Positions 54,480-64,000 of a DNA stretch of 64,000 nt are shown here, one piece after another. The notes beneath the pieces are model-generated. The model did no database searches. It was not told where the DNA came from and worked only from the letters and a program-made list of their open reading frames with translations. Origin of the DNA: Vitrella brassicaformis (lineage: Eukaryota > Sar > Vitrellaceae); contig CDMY01000305.1 in assembly GCA_001179505.1 (NCBI GenBank), positions 11,878-75,877 of the forward strand, written 5' to 3'. A program made the translations under genes and the position numbers. Each line of letters opens with the position of its first letter. Positions within the stretch are counted from its first letter, which is position 1.

Positions 54480-57400
54480 ATGTCATCCCGTGAGTCCGAG
54501 GCGGCTGTGGGATCCTCGTCCAGCAGTAGCAGTAGCAGCATGGAGGGTGTGCAGCATGGTGGTGGTGGTGGTGGTGGAGACGCCCCGGCGGGTCCGCCTC
54601 GGCCCTTGAAGCCGATGCGCGTGGATTTCGACGAGGATGACGACCTGGACGGTGAGGAGGGCGACGATGAGGACGACGAGCTGGGCGGTGCGTCCATCGA
54701 GGCCATCATCACACAGCTCCAGGTGTCTAGGAGGGAGGGGCGGGAGGGGGAGGGAGGGGTGAGATCGGGATGTGTCTGACTCTCTGTTGGTGTGGTTGCG
54801 TGTGTGTCCGTGCGTGTGTGTGCGTGTGGTCAGAAAGCGGTTGAGGACAACCCTTTGGATGTGGAGATCGGGGCGACGCTGATCGACATGGCCCGCAAGC
54901 ACGAGTACCCCGAGCTGGTGACCGAGACGCGAGAGCTGCTCGCCAAACACTCAGCAACGGGAGACGAATTCTGGACTGTTTGGATCAAAGGTCAGTCCAT
55001 CCATCCATCCATCCATCCATCCATGGACCCACACAGATGAGAGGCGGAGTGTTGGTGTTGCATGCCATGCTCGTCTGTGTGTGTGTGCAGACATGATCGA
55101 GGAGCACCATAAGACGCCCACCCAGGTGACGGCCAACGATGTGCTGGACCTGTGCAAGAAGGCCGTGGACCTCGCGCCCTACGCCTCCTGCTGGATTGCC
55201 TACCTCCACTTCCTCGAAACACAACCATCCGTAAGCCAAACTATCGCCCCATACCACACCACACTCCCCACCACTTGTTTGTTTCTGCTGCATTCCTGCC
55301 TGTTTGCTCTTTGCTATGTTGTTTGTCAGGTGAGTGTGCAGCAGCTGCGGGATTTCTACGAGCAGGCGGTCGACGCGCTTGGGCACCACGCCGTGGAGGG
55401 TCCCAAGATTTGGAGCGCCTGGCGGGCGTACGAGACCCGTGTTGGCGAGGGTGAGGAGGGCGACAAGGCCGAGCAGACCCGGACGACCCGCAAAATCTTC
55501 CACCGACAGCTCACCCTGCCTCTGGGGGGGCTGCCCGAAACACTCTGCGAGTACCGGTAGGTTGGTCACCACTCACACACACACAGACACACACACACAC
55601 ACACACACACAGTGAGAGAGAGAGAGCATTTAAGCCTACGTGTTGATATGTGTGTGTGTTGTGTATATATCTTCAGCTTGTGGGAGGAGGAGCTGCCGGA
55701 AGAGCTCAAGCGTGGGTGCGAGGAGGGCGAGGCCCGCTACGCCACCGGCCAGGCGGAGTGGGACAAACGAAAGGAACTCGAGCTCAAAATCTGCAACCCC
55801 GAAATCCCTGACGAGGTCAGCCAAACCCGCCGTCCTCATCCTCCCTTCGCTTCATCCCTCCCGTCGGTTTGTGGATGTTTGTTTGTTCATGTGGTTCAGG
55901 AGCTGACGGCCGCCTGGGATGCCTACGTGGCCCTGGAGCTGTCCACGGGCGACCCCAACCGCATTTTGGTGACGTACCTGCGGGCCACACTGGAGCTCCC
56001 GCACCGGGTGGACCTCTGGCTGCAGTACGCCGACTACTGCTTTGACACCGTCAAGAGCTCCGACCTGGGCCATGTGGTGCTCCAGAGGGCCGTGCGACAC
56101 GCGGCCGGGGCCGCCAAGCTGTGGCAGGAGCTCATGCTGTGTCAGGTACGGTACGCTCATTCGTAGGGACTCCCATGGTGTGCGTGCAGTACATGGGGTG
56201 GTGTGGTGTGGTGTGGATTGGATGTGTGGGCAGGCGGAGATCTTTGCGCCCGTGGAGGATTTGACCGAGACGTTCAGCCGTGCGTTGCGCGTGGGCAACT
56301 TCAGCGAAGCGACCGAGTTTCTGGAGCTCCACCTCACGTGCGCAGACTGCATCCGACGGGTGCTCATCGGTACGCATCCCCCCCCCTCCCTCACACGGGG
56401 TCTCTATCTGTTGCCATCCATGTGTGTGTGGTGTGTGGTGGTGTGCGTGTCCGTCTGTCTGTCTGTCTGTCTGTGATGTGTGTGATGCATCCATCGATCA
56501 GCTGACGCGAGTCGGCAGCAGCAGGAGCGGATGGGCAATGCCGAGGGCGACGAGGCCGCCGAGGAGGAGGATCTCATGGAGGACATCGACTGGTCTCCTA
56601 TGAGAAGCCTCTTTACACAGGTATGCCCTCATGTATCAAGATTGGTCGACGGATTGGCTGCTCCTGTCTGTCTGTCTGAGTGCAGGCTGAGGGCTTCTTC
56701 GAGGAGCACCTGCCGCAGATGGAGCTGTCCCGGGAGATATGGCTGCACTGGCTGCGTATCGAAACCAATATCTGCAAGGTCAGACCGACAGACACACACA
56801 CAGACAGACAGACAGACAGACAGACGACTTTCCTTCTGCTGTGGAAATGGATGGATGGATGGATGGATGGGCAGGATTGGCAGATGGCGACAGAGCTGGC
56901 GGAGAAGCTCTTCACGCGCTACCCCACCGACTTGCCCCTCTTCATGCAGTGTGTCCACCTCCTCCGCACCGCCGCGCCATGCCAACTCGACTCGCACTCC
57001 TTTCTCCATCCCCACTTCGACAAACGCATCGAAGCAGCCAAAAACGACGCACAGCTGTCCGAGGTAGGTCGCACACACACGCACACACGCACAAAGAGAG
57101 ACGAAGAGGCAGAGAAGGTGGGAGGATCGCGTGGCGGCACAACACCTACCTACCTACCATCATGTACATTCCTCTGTGTGTGTGGTGTCGCCCACCACTT
57201 TTAGCATTTGGAGAGGGAGTGGCTGGCGCTCGAGCGCGAGTCCGGTTCCAACGAGAGCTACCGAAAGGCCCGGCGCCAAGTGGAGGCCAACAGACGCCGC
57301 CGAGCAGAGCGACAGGGTTCCCCTTGCCAATCCGATGCTGACTCCACCGCTGACGTACGTGACACCCACCTACCACCCACCTATATCGTTACGTGTGCTT

Positions 57401-60079
57401 GCCTTCCCCTCTCTCCCTTCCCTTGCTCAGCGCCGCCAGGTGTCGAGTCGTCGCAAGAAGCGCCGTGTGGGCGAGTCGGACAGCGAGGCATCGGCGAGCG
57501 AGCCAGAGCTGCCCCCGCCACCCAAGCGGCCCAAGAGTGGAGACAAGGAGCTTGCGGCCCATGCAGCAGCAGCCGGCAAGGGCGCCGCTGCTGCTGACGA
57601 GATGCCGCCCCCTCCGCTGCCCCCCGGCATCCAGAAGAAGAGCAAGCGACACAAGGATAAGGACAAGGAGAGGGGCAAGGAGCGGAAGCGGGCCAAGGAA
57701 GCTGACAAGGGGGGAGAGGACAAGAAGCCCCCGGCAGACAGCGAGGCGGTGGCCCAGCCTTCATCATCGGCAGCAGCAGCAGCAGCAGCAGCAGCCCATG
57801 AGCGTGAGGGCATGATGGCTGTGGAGGGCCCCCCCACTGGCGAGGTGAGGACCCCTGAGGGCGTTATGGCGATGGACGAGGAGGAAGGGCAGGGAGGGGA
57901 GGAGGAGGACGCCGCCAAGAAGAAGAGCCCCTTCAAGGGCAAACACTTCCACCAACTCCGGCAGCACCAGTAAGGCCACAGACGCGTACGCGCCATCTCT
58001 CCGTATCCTCTATGTGTGTGTTGACATGCATCCATCCATCAGGATAGCGTCGGGTGCCGAGGAGGCCGCTGCCGAGGGCGGCGCTGCGTCGATGCGGGTG
58101 GATGCGGGCGAGGGGTCGGTGCTGCCGCCCTCTGTGGACGAGCCCTGCACCGTGTGGGTGTCAAATCTCGACACATCCGTCGGGGAAGACACACTCAAGG
58201 AGATCTTCGAGCAGTGCAAGGGGCTCAAGGAGGTACGCACGGGACACACAGTAGATAGAGGGGTCATACATGTGTGCTGGTTGTGTTGTCTTGGTGTTTG
58301 TTCGACATCAACAGATCCGTTTGGTGCGTGACTTCACCAAGCGGTCCAAGGGCTTCGCCTACGTGGATTTCGAGACGCACGAGGACGCCGCGGCCGCATC
58401 AGACAAGCTCAACGGACACAAGATTCACGACCGACCACTGAAGGTGATCACGAGCGATGCACACACACAAACAGATGGAAACCAGGGAGGCAGACCAGAC
58501 GGCATGTGGTCTGTCTGTGCTGGCGGTGTCGGTGGTCAGGTGCTGCTGTCGCACCCCACCCGCCCGCTGTACGACGCGGGAACGGTGTACATCAAGGACC
58601 TGCCCGACGAGGCCACCGAGGACGACGTGGCCTCCTTCTTCAAAACCCGGGCTGGCGTCCACGTCAAAGCTGTCAGGCTGCAGAGGGATGACAAGGGGCA
58701 TCTCAAAGGGTAGGTGGGCAGGGCAAGAGGGTCATCGGAGGGAAAGACTTGCGTGGCTTCGTCTTCTCCTGATGGATGCTGTGTGTGTGCGTGTCTTGTC
58801 TGATCGATCAGTTACGGCTATGTTGATTTCGAGAGCGACGACGAGGTGGTCAACGCGCTCACACTCGACAAAGCGGTGAGTTTGCGTGACTTCCCTCATG
58901 GATGAATGGCATGCGCCTTTGGATGCACCATTTTCTTGTTTGTTGACCGGCTTCTATCTATGTGTATGTGTGTGCAGGAGATGGGCGGGTCGCCCATCCG
59001 TGTGGCCCGCTCCATCCCCAAGAAGGACCACAGATGGATCAAAGCGCCGCCCAACAAGGTCACTCACACGACCACACACAGAGACAGACACACCACACAC
59101 CGGCCTAACACACGTGCTTCTAATGTGCTGTGTGTGCGTGTGTGTTCAGGAGAAGCGTCGCAACGAGATGGAGATGGCCAAGGCCGCGCCGCCCCCCGAA
59201 GCCACCACGGTCGTGCACGTCAGCAACATCAACTTCAAGACCACCGACGAGGCTTTCGAACAGCACTTCCAGCAGGTGAGAGAGAACAGAAGTGACGTGA
59301 CAGTGCTGACCGGCCATTTCTCCGTGTGCTGTTTGTGCATGTCCATTGTCTGCAGATAGGCGAGGTGACCCAGTCGTTCATCTGCCGCGACCCCAGCACA
59401 GGCCGGTCCAAGGGCTTCGGCTTCCTCGAGTTCGCCAAGCCCGAAGACGCCATGGGCGCCATGATGCTCAACGGATCCACACTCGGTCAGCTCAGCACAC
59501 GCAACCTAAAGGCCCCCACACACAGGACAGGCACACCATCACCCATTTCTCTCTCTCCTGCCTTTCGTTATCAGACGGTCGCGAGCTCACCGTTTCTCGC
59601 TCCACCCGTGCCATCGCCCCTCCTAAGCCCCACCCAGAGCGGCCATTCGACCAGTCGCAGCGAGGCGGGCGGGGAGGCGGATTCCGCGGAGGTGGACGGG
59701 GCGGCAGAGGCGGCCGCGGAGGGCGAGGTGGGGGTGGGGGTAAAGGAAGGGGCTTCCATGAGCACCCCAGACAGCACCTTGACGTCCAGGGTCTGTCGGC
59801 ACCCCACCAGCAGACAGAGGCCGCAGAGGGGCAGCAGGTACGCACGAACGAACACAAGTATGTATTCGAGACCTCACTCACTGGATGGATGCTTCTTCGT
59901 TTGTTTGTTTGTTTGTTTGTCCGTGCCTGCAGGCGGCTAATGGTGTGGCAGGTGACGAGAGCGCGATGGACATATCCAATGGCGTGACTGAGCAGACGGC
60001 AGCAGCAAGTGAGGCCAACACGGAGGGCGGCATGAAGAGCAATGAAGACTTCCGAAAGATGGTGTTGGGCCTTCGTTAG
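54480..60079 (+). CDS. SART3: SART3/Prp24-like U6 snRNP recycling factor
   Basis: Twenty-one exons in phase: 54480-54722, 54834-54990, 55091-55230, 55330-55556, 55677-55815, 55900-56145, 56234-56369, 56502-56620, 56686-56778, 56875-57063, 57205-57354, 57431-57969, 58043-58232, 58315-58443, 58540-58709, 58812-58875, 58978-59058, 59150-59275, 59356-59485, 59575-59837 and 59933-60079, 1225 residues. Residues about 80-600 are HAT repeats (FWTVWIKDM, WIAYLHFLE, VDLWLQYADYCFD, IWLHWLRIE). A Lys-rich, Ala-rich linker with nuclear signals follows. RRM1 (about 828-900) has VWVSNL and KGFAYVDF, RRM2 (913-995) has VYIKDL and YGYVDF, and RRM3 (1024-1100) has VHVSNI and KGFGFLEF. An RGG box comes next, and the end SNEDFRKMVLGLR matches the LSm-interaction motif. 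The protein anneals U4 and U6 snRNAs. Confidence 0.95.
57767..57796 (+). repeat. GCA repeat coding poly-Ala in SART3
   Basis: About nine GCA units encode an Ala run in the linker between the HAT and RRM parts. Confidence 0.85.
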
Positions 60080-60672
60080 TGAGGGATGGATGGAAGTGCA
60101 TGCCATGCGGGCGGAGTGTTTCAAAGCTGCTGATAGTCGGTCCCGATGGGTTTGGGGCTGGTACTTACTGCCTGGCAGGAGGGAGGTTGTTGTGGTGGAT
60201 GTAGCATAGCACTGGGTGGGCGTGTGGGTGGATGGGTGGATCTTTCTCTGCATGGTTATTTGCCTGCTTGCCTTCGGTGTGTCGTCGGTCTTGTGGGGGT
60301 GGACGTGTGTGTGTGGCGCGATGACGCATGCAGGTGATCGTGAGTGTGTGTGTTGCATGTGTGCGTGCTCCCCGAGGTGACCGCATTTTTGTTTGTTCTT
60401 GGCAGTTGTGTGCTTCGTACAGCGCAGCCAGTGAGTGCAGCCAGAGAGAGACATATGAACATCGATGGTGATCCGATATCTCTCATGCAGTGGGCGGGCA
60501 GGAATGACAAGTCCCTACTTAACGGCACACAAGGAAACAAGGAACAGACCAAGAGAATGGGCAGGCACCAATCACCATCCACTTATCAGACACACGTCTC
60601 AGCGACCACCACAGCCAACAACATACACAGCCAACAACAATTCTCAACAACCATACTAATCCCGCCATCTGG
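60080..60672. other. Convergent 3' spacer
   Basis: A 593-nt tail-to-tail spacer. No coding character or RNA gene was seen. Confidence 0.45.
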
Positions 60673-63600
60673 TCAACTCCATTCGTTGTCCATCCCGGCC
60701 GCCCTCCTCAGCAAGTCTTCACACGTCGTCATGCACTCAGACGTCGCCTTGGTCAGCCCGTCAAGATACACTCGCATCTCACGAGTCGACTCCACTATCT
60801 CACGGGGAACCCCACACCGAACCTCTCGCCGGCCCCTCCCCATCCTGCTCTTGGGCAGCATCAACTCTCTCTCCCTCTCGCCACCTTCACCGATGTCTCT
60901 CTCATACCCACTTGTCGCTCTGTCACCACTCGTCTCCTGGTCCATCGCCCAGCCGGCGACCGATAGAGTGTCCTCGTCAATGTCAATGTCAATGTCCGGG
61001 GTTGTCTGTGGAGGCGTGAAGTCATAGTCGGTCGGCTGCGGGGGCAGGGGAGACGACAATCGCGACGGCGATGCTGCACGATGCGGCGGCTTCCTGGGGT
61101 ATAAAGGCGCTGTGTCGTCATCGCGAGACCCGTCGGGGCTCCGCAGGTCAGCGACTAGGGTCTGCATCCATTTCTGCTCGCGTGGTGTGAGCCTGTCTCG
61201 CATCAGCCCGTCGAATCGCTGCAAGTCGTACTCTGTGAAGCACGCGTCTGTGAATGTGGGCGGCCGGGGGATCGCTGTGGGCAGGGAGAGGCTGGGAGGG
61301 GGCTGCGATCGGGATGAAGGCGAAGCTGAAGCTCGGGGGCGGCGGATCTTGCCCTGCATGCACAGATCGATGGAGAAAGAGACACAATGCTATACACCCT
61401 TGTGCCGCCCTTTCATGATCCACTCGCTTACCGGCGATGTGTCTCTCGTCGGAGGGAGGCACATCGCCGGTCGAATCACTGTGCCACCCTCGCCGCCCCG
61501 TCTCCCTCTCATCGAGCTCCCTTTCGGCAGCCAAGCATTCACCAACATCCGGACCAGCCACGCGAGCTCCTCTCCCCGCACCCACCGATGGACTTCAGGC
61601 GCCTCTGTCATGGCTTTAGAGATGAAGTGGGCGATTCTGCCCTCGTGGCCTTCCTCGATGTGCTGAAGAAGGGTGATGGAGCGGTTGAGAGCTGTGTGGG
61701 CAGTCTGCAGAGAGGAGTGCAGCGAGGCGAGGGGCTTGTCTGACGCTGAGGAAGGCTGATCGGCGATCCCAATGACAGGGGGAGGAGAGGGGCCGAGCTC
61801 TGTCATACACACAGAAGGAATGACCTGAGGGCCCAACAACAATTGAAGCGGGGAACTGGCTGACCGTGCTGCAGTAGGTTCTCGAGGTGCCGCATGACAT
61901 CCGCCTTGGACAAATATGAAGTTCCCTCGGGGCATGGAGTTCCTTTGTACCCCTCAGGTGCAAGCTGCAGCATTCGCCCCTGCCCTTTGAGTTCCATCGT
62001 GCCGCCGTCGCGCTGTGCACCGGGAAAAGTCGCCGTTCTCGCCTTTTTCCGCTCTGCGGTCAGCTCCTGCTCGAGTGACTGTGTGCGTCTCTTGTGCTCT
62101 TCCAGGTCTTTTCTCAAGTCTTCCTTCTCGCGATGGAGCTGCTTCATGCGGCCATCTGCAAGGGCCAACTGGGCGACACACAGAGGGTGCATGTGTGGGG
62201 TGAGAGACTAAATGCTGCTCCTGTGAGTTCCCCCGCTCACCCTTTGCTCGGCGGATCTGTGACGGTCTTCGAGCGTCATCTTCTCGTCATCAAGGCGTCG
62301 AATCTGCAAAACGTGATCGTGGTGCATGGCATGCACGATCCATTTGTGTTCTCTTGCATGCATCATCACCTACGTCTTCGAGTGACGACTGGTGCTTGAA
62401 ATTCGCCCCCTTGAGGCCCTTTGTCAGGTCACGATTCTCAGTCCGCAGGTGTTCTAGCGTGGTTTCGAAGTAGCCGACTTTCCCGAGGTAGTGCCGTTGC
62501 TGACGAGAGATGCAACACAGGCAGTCGACTTCCGTCTGTGTATTGCGTCCTGCACGTGCTCACCGCTTCCTTGAGCCGCTCATTCTCCCTGGTCAGCTCC
62601 TCGTTTTGCTTCTGCTTCTCTTTCACGGCCTGTCTCGCCGTCGCGTTCTCAGCGATTGCCTGCAGAAAATCAGCAGGAAGGGAGCCAGGGAGGCATTAGT
62701 GGAACACGAAGGTGTGTGTCAGTCACCTCTTCCTTCTCTCGTTCGAGCTGAGCATTTTGCGCCAGTGCGTCGTTCAGCTCCGTCTGCACGGTCTCCTTCT
62801 CCCTCTGCAGCTTCGCAAACGTTGCGCGATCGGCTCTCTCTTGCTGCGAACACACGCGACATCAGCAAGGAGGTGATCGGGAAGAAGGTGCAGCGAGTCA
62901 GCCACCTGTTTGCCTTCGAACGAGAGCCGAGCCCTTCGCTGCAGAGCGTCTTCGAGCTCCTTCCGGAGGCCGACATTCTCCTCCGAGAGTTGTGTGAGGG
63001 CGGCGTGCTGCGCCTGGTGCTGAGCCGCGGCTGTCGTGAGCTCTCTCCTCTCCTGCACGAGCCGGGCATTGTCCTGCAGAGCAGCCTCGAGCTTGACGGA
63101 GAGGGCATTCTTCTCCCGGACCAGCCGGGCTACCGCTGCACGGTCCGCATGAGTGGGGGACGACTGCACCACACGGACATTGGGTTGTGAAGATGACAGA
63201 CATGAGATGGTATGGGATATCTATCGTTTCCTTCCTGACTCGTTCTAGTATGGCCTGATCGTGGCTGGCCTTGAGGCGGCTTTTCTCCAGCACAGCGGTC
63301 TCCAGCTGCTCTTTCAGTGCCTCCTTCTCCTGCATGAGCCGGTGGACCGCCGCGCGCTCACTAACTAGACGTGTCTGCAACAGATATGAGATGAATGACC
63401 AAGGCTGACTGTGCTCGTGGTCTGACTCACCGAGTGGGTGTCAAATCGCGGCTCCTGCTGCTTCATTTCAGATGAGCGTCGAGGTGACGGACCTGAAGCG
63501 ACGCTGCTGCTCCGCCGGCGAGTCTCAGAGAAGACAGGCACAGAGACAGGGGAAACCTGAGGCTGAGGAGCCTCCCCTTGCAGCCGGCCAATGACGGCAG

Positions 63601-64000
63601 ATACTTCTTCCTGCGCACACCAAGGATACACAGACATTCATTCAACAGACTATGAAGGAAACAAGGCGGGAATCGCATCAGATACCATGATAAGAGCGCA
63701 GAGCTGGTCGTAGGAGCATGGGGCGTGGTCAGGCTTGTCGAACTTGCTCACCTGAGTGATTTCGAACTTGAACACCTGAGTGATTCATGGTATCGAACTT
63801 GCTCACCGGAAGAAGCGACCACCTGCCGTGGACTTGGTAGCAGATGAAGAGCACGGCCACAGAGGCAGCGGCGAGTTCGTCAGCACTCACGTCCTTAATC
63901 TCATAATGCACAGCCGCCCGCTGCTGCCGATCCTGAGTGTGTGCACGGACAGTCATCTCATCGACACCCAGCGTGGTCATCAGCGTGTCTTCCTGGCTGC
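60673..64000 (-). CDS. Coiled-coil protein, 5' end outside window
   Basis: Twelve exons in phase, the first cut by the window edge: 64000-63807, 63703-63686, 63610-63431, 63374-63240, 63163-62906, 62843-62727, 62659-62564, 62499-62374, 62303-62241, 62168-61865, 61799-61432 and 61353-60673, at least 846 residues. The middle is a long coiled coil in which short exons each encode helical blocks of similar type (RAAVHRLMQEKEALKEQLE, RAAVARLVREKNALSVKLEA, RATFAKLQREKETVQTELND). These look like diverged repeats of one motif: Arg-Ala-x-x-x-x-Leu followed by a charged Lys-Glu/Arg-Glu-Lys stretch. The C-terminal 300 residues are Ser/Pro/Arg-rich with helical ends. The 18-nt exon (LCALIM) is tentative. 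Function unknown; a structural or cytoskeletal role is a guess. Confidence 0.7.
63738..63807 (-). repeat. Short tandem repeat in intron, copies a splice donor
   Basis: A unit of about 24 nt (on the minus strand, AATCACTCAGGTGAGCAAGT then TCGA) occurs in two full copies plus a partial one at the exon border. Each copy carries a GTGAGC or GTGTTC donor-like core. Confidence 0.8.

Overview
This window is nuclear DNA of a unicellular eukaryote. It is GC-rich and intron-dense: typical introns run about 50-150 nt, many hold TG/CA or CAGA/TGTC microsatellites, and many end in a TG-rich tract plus CAG. It carries general eukaryotic genes (TTI1, MSH4, SART3/Prp24, cyclophilin H, a Ulp1/SENP protease, ankyrin and PH-domain proteins). 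One small gene encodes a signal peptide cut before a Phe at an Ala-Phe junction, the bipartite leader of proteins sent to a secondary red plastid. I therefore infer a photosynthetic alveolate such as a chromerid (Vitrella-like). The taxonomic call is an inference from features and not from a database search.

No gene could be taken from a single open frame. I built exon chains by hand by requiring GT-AG (rarely GC-AG) borders and unbroken codon phase, and every chain except one junction in MSH4 closes in phase. Exon coordinates are listed in each entry.

Layout, left to right: a small minus gene (93-999); an F-box/LRR-like plus gene (1528-3460); a disordered minus protein (3953-5343); a disordered plus protein (5557-7213); an IQ-motif minus protein (8573-9970); a 12-exon plus protein (9983-11967); an ankyrin minus gene (12328-15158); a tentative 9-exon minus gene (15579-16901); a single-TM minus protein with an assembly gap in its coding exon (17867-19361); TTI1 (19804-25276, plus); a plastid membrane protein (25909-26515, minus); glucose-6-phosphate 1-epimerase (26835-28226, plus); a DUF2254 membrane protein (29042-31491, minus); a type II membrane protein (31696-33097, plus); a 28-exon coiled-coil/PH protein (34066-41232, plus); a SUMO protease (41703-46059, minus); an APMAP/strictosidine synthase-like protein (46195-48147, plus); MSH4 (48450-52934, minus); cyclophilin H (53174-54001, minus); SART3/Prp24 (54480-60079, plus); and the 3' part of a coiled-coil gene that leaves the window (60673-64000, minus).

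Genes mostly alternate strand, giving head-to-head pairs with short shared promoters and tail-to-tail pairs. Neighbours do not form one pathway. The functions are mostly basal nuclear ones: PIKK assembly (TTI1), meiotic recombination (MSH4), SUMO turnover (Ulp1/SENP) and spliceosome recycling and assembly (SART3/Prp24 and cyclophilin H, which are adjacent and divergent).
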